Of a stretch of DNA of 5,848 bases, positions 1 to 5,009 are shown in pieces. The position numbers were made by a program, and so were the translations under genes. Position 1 is the stretch's first letter; the number at the start of each line of letters is the position of its first letter. Origin of the DNA: Actinomycetota bacterium (lineage in GTDB: Bacteria > Actinomycetota > Thermoleophilia > Gaiellales > Gaiellaceae); assembly GCA_013695295.1 (NCBI GenBank), contig JACDAS010000045.1, positions 1 through 5,848 on the forward strand, in the 5' to 3' direction. The notes below the pieces were generated by a model, which did no database searches, had not been told where the DNA came from, and saw nothing but the letters and a program-made list of their open reading frames with translations.

Positions 1-9
1 GGCGAGCGA

Positions 10-83
10 TGGGCGATCGTGGATTCGAACCACGGACCTCCGCCTTATCAGAGCGGCGCTCTAACCGACTGAGCTAATCGCCC
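10..83 (-). tRNA. tRNA-Ile, anticodon GAT
   Basis: The reverse strand folds as a complete cloverleaf of 74 nt. The 7-bp acceptor stem GGGCGAT/ATCGCCC has discriminator A. The D arm is GCTC/GAGC around AGTCGGTTA. The anticodon stem CCGCT/GGCGG contains one T-G pair and encloses the loop CTGATAA, which gives anticodon GAT and reads the isoleucine codons AUC and AUU. The T arm is CGTGG-TTCGAAT-CCACG. The 3' CCA is not encoded, because TCG follows the discriminator, so CCA must be added by the CCA-adding enzyme. The gene lies 34 bp downstream of parB on the same strand. No clear promoter or terminator separates them, so co-transcription and processing from the parAB message is possible. Confidence 0.97.
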
Positions 84-117
84 GCGTGGGGCCCGGGATT
101 GTAGCCGGGTGCGCTGC

Positions 118-984
118 CTACGGACTCGCGCTCTGGGCGAGTCGCTCCAGGGCCTCTGCGAGCTCCGCGAGCTCGTGCTCGTCGGCAAAGGGGATCTCCA
201 GCCTGCCGGAGACCACGCGCGCGTCGAAGCCCGTGGCGCGCGCCGCCGCCACCTGCGCCCGTTCGGCGAGCTCCGGGTCGACCCGCTCGCGCCTGCGCGG
301 CTTGGTTTGTGCCCCTGCCGAGCGGGCCGCCCGCTCGGCCGCGCGGACCGAAAGACCCTCGCCGACGATCCTGGCAGCAAGCCGTCGCCGCTCCTCGTGG
401 CCCGGCACGGCGAGAACGGCTCTGGCATGCCCCTCCGTCAGCTCGCCACGCTCCACGAGCCCCAGCACGTCGGCGGGGAGCTCCAGCAGGCGCAGTCGGT
501 TCGAGACCGAGGGCTTCGAGCGTCCTACCCGCTCGGCTACCTCGCCGAGCGAAAGCTCGAACTCGTCGAGCAGCACCGCGTACGCCCGCGCCTCCTCGAC
601 CGGGGAGAGCTGCTCCCGGGCGACGTTCTCGACCAGGCCCAGGAGGAGGCTCTCGCGGTCGCCGGCCTCCCGCACGACGGCCGGAACCGTCGCGAGCCCC
701 GCCTCCCGTGCGGCCCGCCAGCGGCGTTCGCCGGCGATCAGCTCGAAGCCGCCCGCCGCCCTGGAGCGGACGAGCACGGGCTGCACGATCCCCTCCACGC
801 GCACGGAGTCCGCCAGGCCGGCGGCCCGCTCGGCGTCGAAGTTTCGCCTCGGCTGGCGCGGGTTCGGGTGGATCAGCTCGACGGGGAGGTGCGCGAGCTG
901 CGACTCGCCGGTGCCGAGCAGCACCTCGAGCCCGCGCCCGAGGCCCCGCCGGCTCGCCAGATTGCTGCTACCGGCGGCCGACAA
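118..984 (-). CDS. parB: Chromosome partitioning protein ParB (CTPase clamp)
   Basis: ParB binds parS sites near the origin, closes into a CTP-dependent sliding clamp, spreads on DNA and stimulates ParA ATPase to segregate new origins. From the chosen start the protein is 288 aa. Visible features are the RGLGRGL stretch near the N-terminus (ParA-contact region, residues 13-19), NPRQPRRNF (41-49), the CTP-binding motif ELIAGERRWRAA (81-92), the ENVAREQLSPVEEA box (119-132), and a helix-turn-helix around residues 144-166 (LSLGEVAERVGRSKPSVSNR). The C-terminal acidic/leucine-rich helix, probably for dimerization, ends at a TAG stop. I chose a TTG start at 984 because GGAAGGTGG lies about 9 nt upstream. 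An in-frame GTG at 1017 would add 11 residues, has no visible ribosome binding site and overlaps parA by 50 bp. With the TTG start the overlap with parA is 17 bp, which suggests coupled translation. Function is very secure; the start is uncertain. Confidence 0.95.
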   Translation of the reverse strand: MSAAGSSNLASRRGLGRGLEVLLGTGESQLAHLPVELIHPNPRQPRRNFDAERAAGLADSVRVEGIVQPVLVRSRAAGGFELIAGERRWRAAREAGLATVPAVVREAGDRESLLLGLVENVAREQLSPVEEARAYAVLLDEFELSLGEVAERVGRSKPSVSNRLRLLELPADVLGLVERGELTEGHARAVLAVPGHEERRRLAARIVGEGLSVRAAERAARSAGAQTKPRRRERVDPELAERAQVAAARATGFDARVVSGRLEIPFADEHELAELAEALERLAQSASP

Positions 985-1726
985 GCTCCATCGCCACCTT
1001 CCAGTAGGCCTCCGCACCGGGCGAGTGGCGGTCGTAGGCGATCACGGGCAGGCCGTGGCTCGGCGCCTCCGCGAGACGTACCGACCGGGGCACCGCCGTG
1101 TCGAAGACCAGCGCGCCAAAGTGGCGCCGCAGCTCCGCGGACACGTCGGTGGAGAGTCGCGTCCGGCCGTCGACCATCGTCAGCAGGACACCGCTCAGCG
1201 TCAGCTTCGGGTTGAGCCGCGACCGGACCAGCTCGATCGAGCGGACGATCTGCGACACCCCCTCGAGCGCGTAGTACTCGGCCTGAACCGGGACGAGCAC
1301 GCGATCGGCAGCCGCGGGCGCGTTCACGGTCAGCGGCCCCAGCGAGGGCGGGCAGTCGACGAAGACGAACGAGTACGTCTCGCCCGCGCGCTCGAGCGCG
1401 TGCGCGAGGAACCGCTCGGAGTCGTCCCGGCGTCCGAGCTCCACCGCCGCCCCGGCGAGCTCGGCCCTCGCGGGCACGAGATGGAGGTTCGCGAAGCGCG
1501 TCGGGCGGGCGAGCTCGGCCAGCGGTGCCCCGTCCAGAAGGTCGTAGCTCGAGCTGCCGTTCGCGCGCTCGCCGAGACCGGAGGTCGCGTTCGCCTGCGG
1601 ATCGAGGTCGATGAGCAGGGAGCGCTCGCCCGCCTCGGCCAGGCACGCCGCGAGATTGACCGCGGTCGTCGTCTTGCCCACGCCACCTTTCTGGTTCGCG
1701 ACGGCGTAGATCGTCCCCGTGGGCAC
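968..1726 (-). CDS. parA: Chromosome partitioning ATPase ParA (Soj)
   Basis: This is a deviant Walker ATPase that binds DNA nonspecifically as an ATP dimer and works with ParB to move the origins apart. The 252-aa protein has the ParA/MinD-type P-loop KGGVGKTT at 13-20 with signature lysine K13 and catalytic K18, the switch/Walker A' region LLIDLDPQ at 37-44 (D40, D42), and Walker B FVFVDCPPSLG at 120-130 (D124). The segment DTAVPRSVRLAEAPSHGLP and the ending YDRHSPGAEAYWKVAMEL are typical of Soj. Length matches chromosomal ParA proteins, which lack the N-terminal helix-turn-helix of plasmid type Ia ParA. The reading frame is open much further upstream, but that part lies inside rsmG and shows no family similarity. 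I therefore take the GTG at 1726, six residues before the conserved YAVANQKGG. It is 14 bp after the rsmG stop, and its ribosome binding site is weak (GGGCGG directly before the start). Confidence 0.96.
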   Translation of the reverse strand: MPTGTIYAVANQKGGVGKTTTAVNLAACLAEAGERSLLIDLDPQANATSGLGERANGSSSYDLLDGAPLAELARPTRFANLHLVPARAELAGAAVELGRRDDSERFLAHALERAGETYSFVFVDCPPSLGPLTVNAPAAADRVLVPVQAEYYALEGVSQIVRSIELVRSRLNPKLTLSGVLLTMVDGRTRLSTDVSAELRRHFGALVFDTAVPRSVRLAEAPSHGLPVIAYDRHSPGAEAYWKVAMELVGRR

Positions 1727-1740
1727 CCGCCCGATCGTAC

Positions 1741-2334
1741 TCAGGCGAGTGGACGTTTCCGGGCGACCCCTGGCCGCCGCGGAAACCCCGCCGGCGTCGG
1801 GCGCAGCTTGCGCAGGACGAGAAAGCCTGGGTGGACTTCGGGAGGCGCGCTCCCGAGAACCTCGGCCGCTCGCGCCACGTGCTCCGGGCGGGCGCTCGGC
1901 CCGACGTAGAGAACGGCCGCACCGCCGGGTCGGACGAGCGGTAGGCACCATTCGGCCGCGACGGCCGGCGCGGCGAGTGCCTTCGCGACCGCGATCCCGT
2001 AGGAGTCTGGCTCCTGCTCCTCGGCCCGTCCCCACACAACCCGTACGTTCGGGAACTCCACGGACATGAGCTCCAGCGCATCGCACTTGCGTCGGCTCGC
2101 CTCGAGCAGCGTCACCTCGCGGCCCGGGAGCGCCGCCGCGAGCGGGATCCCGGGAGCGCCGCCACCGGAGCCGACGTCGACGAGCGGGCCCGCGAACTCC
2201 TCGAGGAGCGGCAGGGCGCGCAGGCTGTCGTCGAGGTGGACGCGCCGAGCCCTGGCTGTGTCCCGGATCGAGGTCAACCCCGGCGTGGCGACGAGGGCGG
2301 CGAGCCAGCGCGCGAGGCGCGGGTCCTCAGGCAC
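1741..2334 (-). CDS. rsmG: 16S rRNA (guanine527-N7)-methyltransferase RsmG (GidB)
   Basis: RsmG uses S-adenosylmethionine to methylate N7 of G527 in 16S rRNA. In other bacteria its loss gives low-level streptomycin resistance. The 197-aa protein carries the family N-terminal signature LTSIRD (20-25) followed by HLDDSL (33-38) and SAM-binding motif I VDVGSGGGAPGIPLA (51-65). After it come the acidic residue E78 at the end of strand 2 (VTLLEASRRKCDAL) and the later VRPGGAAVLYVG strand. It starts with GTG at 2334, overlapping the jag stop by 8 bp, with no clear ribosome binding site of its own, so coupled translation is likely. It is a little shorter than usual (E. coli RsmG is 207 aa); the N-terminal helix before LTSIRD is abbreviated. 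The C-terminus is proline- and arginine-rich. The identity is firm. Confidence 0.94.
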   Translation of the reverse strand: MPEDPRLARWLAALVATPGLTSIRDTARARRVHLDDSLRALPLLEEFAGPLVDVGSGGGAPGIPLAAALPGREVTLLEASRRKCDALELMSVEFPNVRVVWGRAEEQEPDSYGIAVAKALAAPAVAAEWCLPLVRPGGAAVLYVGPSARPEHVARAAEVLGSAPPEVHPGFLVLRKLRPTPAGFPRRPGVARKRPLA

Positions 2335-3016
2335 CCGTCGGCGCGACGACCACGTACCGGTTCGGCTCGGTGCCCTCGCTGCGGGTTTCGATACCCGGCT
2401 CGTCCTGCAGACGGAGGTGGACCACCTTCCGCTCGACAGCGCTCATCGGCTCGAGCTCGACCGCCGAGCCCTCGCGCAGTGCCCGCTCGGCGCTCCGCAG
2501 CGCAAGCGACTCGAGCGTCAGCCGCCGGCGCTCGCGGTAGCCGGCTGCGTCGATGACGATCGGCTTGCGGGCCTCGCGGGCCTCGCGCCAGACGATTGCG
2601 TTCACGAGGTGCTGGATCGCGTCGATCGTCTGCCCGTGCTTGCCGATCAGGAGCCCGGGGTCGTCGCCGACGCAAGACGCGGTCAGGCTCTCGGAGTCCT
2701 CGTCGATCCGGACCCGGCAGTGGACGCCGACGCCGGCCGCCAGGCGCTCGAGGAGCTCCCGCACCCCGGCCGCGAGCTCGCTGTCGCCGGTGGCGCGCTT
2801 ATCCGCTGGCGGCTCCGCATCGGCGGCTCGGGCGATCGTCGCTACTACCTTGGCCGGCGCGTAGCCGACCCCGAGCAAACCGCGCTCGCCCTCCGAGACG
2901 ACCTGGAAGCGAACGGAGCCCTTGTCGAGGCCCGGCTGAAGCCGGTCGAGCTCGCGAAGCGCGAGCCACTTCGCCTCTCCGACCGTCTCCCCGCTCGCCT
3001 CGACGGAGAGGTCCAT
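2327..3016 (-). CDS. jag: RNA-binding protein Jag / KhpB / EloR (Jag-N, KH, R3H)
   Basis: Jag/KhpB is a cytoplasmic RNA-binding protein, usually encoded beside yidC. In Gram-positive bacteria it influences cell elongation and division, often together with KhpA. The 229-aa protein shows all three expected domains. The Jag-N domain is at about 1-58, with the GERGLLGVG motif at 43-51. The type II KH domain spans about 95-160, with the nucleic-acid-binding GxxG loop GKHG at 125-128 in LLIGKHGQTIDAIQHLVN. The R3H domain spans about 165-225, with the defining R-x3-H at R196/H200 and the terminal strand SEGTEPNRYVVVAPTG. A charged linker (about 62-80) joins Jag-N to KH and is shorter than in streptococcal homologues. 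The ATG start at 3016 has a good ribosome binding site (GGGAAGG, 6 nt upstream) and is 28 bp after the yidC stop. It is the only gene here that clearly starts with ATG. A longer frame upstream lies inside yidC and is not supported. Confidence 0.95.
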   Translation of the reverse strand: MDLSVEASGETVGEAKWLALRELDRLQPGLDKGSVRFQVVSEGERGLLGVGYAPAKVVATIARAADAEPPADKRATGDSELAAGVRELLERLAAGVGVHCRVRIDEDSESLTASCVGDDPGLLIGKHGQTIDAIQHLVNAIVWREAREARKPIVIDAAGYRERRRLTLESLALRSAERALREGSAVELEPMSAVERKVVHLRLQDEPGIETRSEGTEPNRYVVVAPTGA

Positions 3017-3044
3017 CACCGACCTTCCCGGCGAGCGGGCATCG

Positions 3045-3866
3045 CTAGCGTCGAGCCCCCTTCTTCTTCCGCTTGACCCGTCGCGGCGGGCCGGCGGGAG
3101 CCTTCGGCGGTGGCGGCTTCGGCGCCTCGGTCCCGGCGCCATCGTCGCCGGCCGCGTCCTTCGGAGGCGTGCGTGAGGATCTCGGTGTCCGCGCCGGGGC
3201 GGCCGGCCCGCGGGGAACGAGCCGGCGCGTGACGAGACCCTGCCCTACCGTCCAGAGGTTGGTCGTCGCCCAGTAGAGGACGAGTCCGGTCGGGAAGCTG
3301 ACCACGACGAAGAGGAACACGATCGGCAAGACCATCAGGATGTTCCGCTGCATCTTGTCCATGGTCGCCGCCATGAAGTAGGTGGAGGCGAGCTGGCTGC
3401 CGGCGTAGATCACGAGCAGCATCGGGCCCCAGCCCTCACTCGCCTTCTCGGTGATGTCGACGAGCCCGAGCCAGTCGAGGCTCGACCCCGGATAGTCCGG
3501 GAAGACCTCCTTGTCGAAGTCTCGGAGCACGAAGTAGAGCGCGAAGAACACGGGCAGCTGCGGGATCATCGGCAGGCACGCCGAGGCCGGGTTGATCTTG
3601 TGCTCGCGGTAGAACTTCATCACCTCCTCGTTCATCCGCTGCCGGTCGCCCTTGTACTTGCGCTGGATCTCCTTCATCTCCGGGGCGTAGTGCTGGAGCC
3701 GTTGCATCGAGTGGATCTGCCGCACGGTCAGCGGGACGATGAGCATCCGCACGATCACGGTCAGCCCTACGATCGACCAGGCCCACGGCAGCCCGATCGA
3801 GGTGTGCAGCCACTTCAGAACCTCGGTGAGGACGTTCTCGAACGGGGTCAGGATCCCGGCGATCAC
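3045..3866 (-). CDS. yidC: Membrane protein insertase YidC (Oxa1 family)
   Basis: YidC inserts and folds membrane proteins, either alone or with SecYEG. The 273-aa protein is of the short Gram-positive type without the large periplasmic domain of E. coli YidC. There is an N-terminal amphipathic stretch (about 8-27). TM1 is at about 28-48 and carries the conserved groove arginine R40 in GLTVIVRMLIVPL. A charged cytoplasmic hairpin follows at about 50-92 (MQRLQHYAPEMKEIQRKY). The conserved NPASACLPMIPQLPVFFALY (92-111) starts TM2, and further hydrophobic segments follow around LLVIYAGSQLASTYFM, ILMVLPIVFLFVVVSFPTGLVLYW and NLWTVGQGLVTRR. The last ~50 residues form a proline-, alanine- and lysine-rich tail ending in KRKKKGARR, probably contacting the ribosome. 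No lipobox or signal peptide is visible. The GTG start at 3866 overlaps the yidD stop as GTGA, with GGGAG 8 nt upstream. An in-frame GTG at 3932 would add 22 arginine-rich residues inside yidD and is less likely. Confidence 0.95.
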   Translation of the reverse strand: MIAGILTPFENVLTEVLKWLHTSIGLPWAWSIVGLTVIVRMLIVPLTVRQIHSMQRLQHYAPEMKEIQRKYKGDRQRMNEEVMKFYREHKINPASACLPMIPQLPVFFALYFVLRDFDKEVFPDYPGSSLDWLGLVDITEKASEGWGPMLLVIYAGSQLASTYFMAATMDKMQRNILMVLPIVFLFVVVSFPTGLVLYWATTNLWTVGQGLVTRRLVPRGPAAPARTPRSSRTPPKDAAGDDGAGTEAPKPPPPKAPAGPPRRVKRKKKGARR

Positions 3867-4108
3867 TCGGCTCGCTCCCTGGCCGGAGTGCCCGCGGGCA
3901 TCGGCGCGTAGTCGACGCCGCCGTGCGACCACGGGTTGCAGCGAAGAATCCGCCAGGCCGCGAGCGCCGAGCCGCGCAGAAGGCCCTTCGCCCGCAGGGC
4001 ATCGATCGCGTACTGCGAACAGGAGGGGTGGTACTTACAGGAGCGCGGGAAGAGCAGGCCGAGCGAGTACCGGTACGCGTGAACGAGCGCCACGCCGAGG
4101 AATCTCAC
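3863..4108 (-). CDS. yidD: Membrane protein insertion efficiency factor YidD
   Basis: YidD is a small inner-leaflet membrane-associated protein that helps YidC-dependent insertion. The 81-aa product has the full family pattern: an N-terminal amphipathic helix (VALVHAYRYSLGLLF), the cysteine motif C24-KYHPS-C30-SQYA, and G-SALAAWRILRC57-NPWSHGGVDYAP (46-69). All three conserved cysteines are present. The usual DPVP-like end is DYAP here, followed by a short charged tail. The GTG start at 4108 overlaps the rnpA stop as GTGA (4 bp), and GGAAAGG lies 7 nt upstream. Its stop overlaps the yidC start in the same way, so rnpA, yidD and yidC are probably translationally coupled. Confidence 0.94.
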   Translation of the reverse strand: MRFLGVALVHAYRYSLGLLFPRSCKYHPSCSQYAIDALRAKGLLRGSALAAWRILRCNPWSHGGVDYAPMPAGTPARERAE

Positions 4109-4449
4109 GCGGATGCCTTTCCGAGCACCTCGTCCAGGCGCTCACCGAGCCACTCGAACCCCCGCGCCTCGGTGGCGTCGGGCAGCCCCGGCCTCGCTAC
4201 GAGGACGTAGTCGGCGCCAGACGGCACCCGGTCGAGCCTCGTGCGCCAGGCCTCGCGCAGCTGCCGCTTGATCCGGTTTCGCGTGACCGCCGTGCCGACC
4301 GCACGGGGCACCGCCAGCCCCAACCGGGGCTCACCCTCGTCGTCCCGGCCGAACCAGTAGAGGACGAGGAACCTCGTCGAGACCGACCGACCGCGCCGGT
4401 AGACGGCGTCGAAGTCGCGGGAGCGGGAGAGGCGGTTTCGCCGGTGCAC
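4105..4449 (-). CDS. rnpA: Ribonuclease P protein component
   Basis: RnpA is the protein subunit of RNase P. It binds the catalytic RNA and the 5' leader of precursor tRNAs. The 114-aa protein begins with the typical RRNRLSRSRDFDAVYRRGRS segment (3-22) and has the aromatic/basic central strand RFLVLYW. It also has the RNR signature TRNRIKRQLREAWR (56-69) that contacts P RNA. Length is normal for the family. The start is GTG at 4449, directly before HRRNRLSR. I see no Shine-Dalgarno sequence in the 20 nt upstream, so initiation may be weak, which fits the low amount of RnpA needed relative to L34. It is separated from rpmH by 102 bp containing a large inverted repeat. The adjacent rpmH-rnpA pair is conserved across bacteria. 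The gene for the RNase P RNA is not in this window. Confidence 0.96.
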   Translation of the reverse strand: MHRRNRLSRSRDFDAVYRRGRSVSTRFLVLYWFGRDDEGEPRLGLAVPRAVGTAVTRNRIKRQLREAWRTRLDRVPSGADYVLVARPGLPDATEARGFEWLGERLDEVLGKASA

Positions 4450-4487
4450 GGTCGTCGGGATCGCAGGGCCCCCGGCACGCTAGATGG

Positions 4488-4547
4488 TTGATCGGAACTT
4501 CGCGCACCCGCAGGGCCACCAGCTGCGCTGCGTGAAGTTCCGATCAA
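4488..4547. repeat. Long imperfect inverted repeat (hairpin) between rpmH and rnpA
   Basis: The arm TTGATCGGAACTTC at 4488-4501 is exactly the reverse complement of 4534-4547. After one non-Watson-Crick position (4502/4533) the pairing continues for 4 bp (4503-4506 with 4529-4532). After a small internal loop another 5 bp pair (4509-4513 with 4523-4527), leaving a 9-nt apical loop. In the rpmH-rnpA transcript (minus strand) the single mismatch is C-A; read on the plus strand it would be a G-U wobble. No T-run follows the stem on the minus strand (CCATCTAGCG follows), so it is not a standard intrinsic terminator. Possible roles are an RNA processing or stabilising stem that sets the ratio of L34 to RnpA, a partial terminator, a binding site for a dimeric protein, or a small dispersed palindromic element. 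The structure is directly seen; the role is inferred. Confidence 0.75.
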
Positions 4548-4551
4548 GCAT

Positions 4552-4686
4552 TTAGGCGGAGAGCCGCTTGCGGCCCCTTGCGCGCCGGCGCTTCAGGATC
4601 GCTCGGCCAGCGCGCGTGGCCATGCGGGCGCGGAAGCCATGCTTGCGCTTGCGGCGTCGTACGTTTGGCTGATACGTCCGCTTCAA
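4552..4686 (-). CDS. rpmH: Large ribosomal subunit protein bL34
   Basis: bL34 is a small, very basic protein of the 50S subunit that sits within 23S rRNA. The 44-aa product has the complete family pattern: KRTYQPN at the N-terminus, then RRRKRKHGFRARMATRAGR, ILKRRRARGRKRLSA and a TAA stop. The TTG at 4686 is the start because the next codon encodes the family's invariant second residue K and the length is standard; the codons before it (FLL) are not part of L34. There is no Shine-Dalgarno sequence. Instead the 26 nt upstream of the TTG are almost entirely pyrimidines on the coding strand. It is probably the first gene of the minus-strand operon, under a TATACT-type promoter about 49 bp upstream. 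Confidence 0.96.
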   Translation of the reverse strand: MKRTYQPNVRRRKRKHGFRARMATRAGRAILKRRRARGRKRLSA

Positions 4687-4734
4687 GAGAAAAAGGTCGG
4701 AAAGAGGAGAGACCGCGAGCGTGCGGTGGGCCGA

Positions 4735-4763
4735 AGTATAGAGGACCGGTCCCACGCCCCGTT
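4735..4763 (-). promoter_or_regulatory. Putative rpmH operon promoter
   Basis: On the minus strand a TATACT -10 hexamer (plus-strand 4735-4740) matches TATAAT at 5 of 6 positions in otherwise GC-rich DNA. At a 17-bp spacing the -35 position falls on AACGGG (4758-4763), which is a poor match, so this promoter would rely on its -10 or on an activator. Transcription would start near 4728, giving a leader of about 42 nt before the rpmH TTG. The DnaA box at 4762-4770 touches the upstream edge of the -35 region. Confidence 0.5.
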
Positions 4764-4770
4764 GTCCACA
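4762..4770 (+). promoter_or_regulatory. DnaA box 1 (perfect TTGTCCACA)
   Basis: TTGTCCACA is identical to the consensus DnaA box of high-GC actinobacteria. It stands alone, about 80 bp from the other boxes, and its left edge overlaps the inferred -35 position of the rpmH promoter, so bound DnaA could repress or modulate that operon. Confidence 0.8.
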
Positions 4771-4848
4771 GCCAGAGGGCCTGCAACGGGCATCGAGACG
4801 CGGGACGCGGTGCCGCCTGGGCAGGAAACCCGTTGCCCGAGAGGACAC

Positions 4849-4857
4849 TTTTCCACA
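4849..4857 (+). promoter_or_regulatory. DnaA box 2 (TTTTCCACA)
   Basis: TTTTCCACA differs from TTGTCCACA at one position and from the general TTATNCACA consensus at one position. It is paired head to head with box 3, with a 2-bp gap. Confidence 0.75.
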
Positions 4858-4859
4858 GG

Positions 4860-4868
4860 TGTGGAGAG
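4860..4868 (-). promoter_or_regulatory. DnaA box 3 (CTCTCCACA, weak)
   Basis: Read on the minus strand this is CTCTCCACA, matching 7 of 9 positions of TTGTCCACA with an intact TCCACA core. Its centre is 11 bp from that of box 2, about one helical turn. Confidence 0.55.
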
Positions 4869-4871
4869 TCG

Positions 4872-4880
4872 TGTGGACGC
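4872..4880 (-). promoter_or_regulatory. DnaA box 4 (GCGTCCACA, weak)
   Basis: Read on the minus strand this is GCGTCCACA, matching 7 of 9 positions including the whole GTCCACA core. It has the same orientation as box 3, lies 12 bp from it, and is the box nearest to the low-GC stretch that begins around 4885. Confidence 0.55.
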
Positions 4881-4940
4881 ACCTCGAAATGCCTGCAATT
4901 TGCGATCTTTTGGCCTTCCGCGAATACCCTGCGCGAGCCA

Positions 4941-4969
4941 TTGTAGGACGTTTTCGACGCTGCTATGCT
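4941..4969 (+). promoter_or_regulatory. Putative dnaA promoter
   Basis: TTGTAG (4941-4946) and TATGCT (4964-4969) are separated by 17 bp, and TGC directly before the -10 makes an extended -10 element. Matches to the sigma-70-type consensus are 3/6 and 4/6. Transcription would start near 4974-4979, leaving a leader of about 35 nt that contains AAGGAG (4992-4997). It lies 61 bp downstream of the last DnaA box. A weaker alternative is TTGCGA at 4900-4905 with AATACC at 4923-4928. Confidence 0.45.
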
Positions 4970-5009
4970 CGCCGCTTCGTTCACCCCGATCAAGGAGCTC
5001 GGCGCGCGC

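Larger units (their letters stand above)
4687..5009. other. Divergent rpmH-dnaA intergenic region, candidate oriC
   Basis: This 323-bp region separates the minus-strand operon from dnaA and holds no gene. It contains a perfect DnaA box at 4762-4770 and a tight cluster of three more boxes at 4849-4880. A stretch of locally low G+C (about 4885-4913, roughly 45% GC by hand count) directly follows the cluster and could serve as a small unwinding element. A promoter-like element faces each way, near 4735-4763 (rpmH) and 4941-4969 (dnaA). Coding strands diverge here, as expected at an origin where genes run with the fork. In many bacteria oriC lies on one or both sides of dnaA. The downstream dnaA-dnaN spacer is outside the window, so this region may be only part of the origin or only a DnaA-controlled promoter region. 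Confidence 0.55.

Noticed and set aside
90..111. Small inverted repeat CCCGG/CCGGG between the tRNA and parB as a terminator
   Set aside because: The stem is only 5 bp with an 8-nt loop and has no T-run on the minus strand, so it is not enough to call a terminator.
1868..1882. CACGTG core within rsmG as a possible parS
   Set aside because: Only the central six bases match; the flanking GTTT/AAAC arms are absent.
86..1909. Very long plus-strand open frame opposite parB and parA
   Set aside because: It is antisense to two unmistakable conserved genes, its translation is low-complexity Arg/Ser/Ala typical of GC-rich shadow frames, and it shows no recognisable domain.
2066..3076. Long plus-strand open frame opposite rsmG and jag
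   Set aside because: Shadow of the high-GC coding strand; no motif, and the minus-strand genes fully explain the sequence.
3867..3932. N-terminal extension of YidC from the GTG at 3932
   Set aside because: The added residues are arginine-rich, unlike a YidC N-terminus, lie fully inside yidD, and the GTG at 3866 has a good ribosome binding site and a GTGA overlap.
4276..4289. parS-like GTTTCGCGTGACCG inside rnpA
   Set aside because: It matches GTTTCACGTGAAAC at only about 10 of 14 positions, is not palindromic, and lies over the codons of the conserved TRNR motif of RnpA, which explains the sequence.
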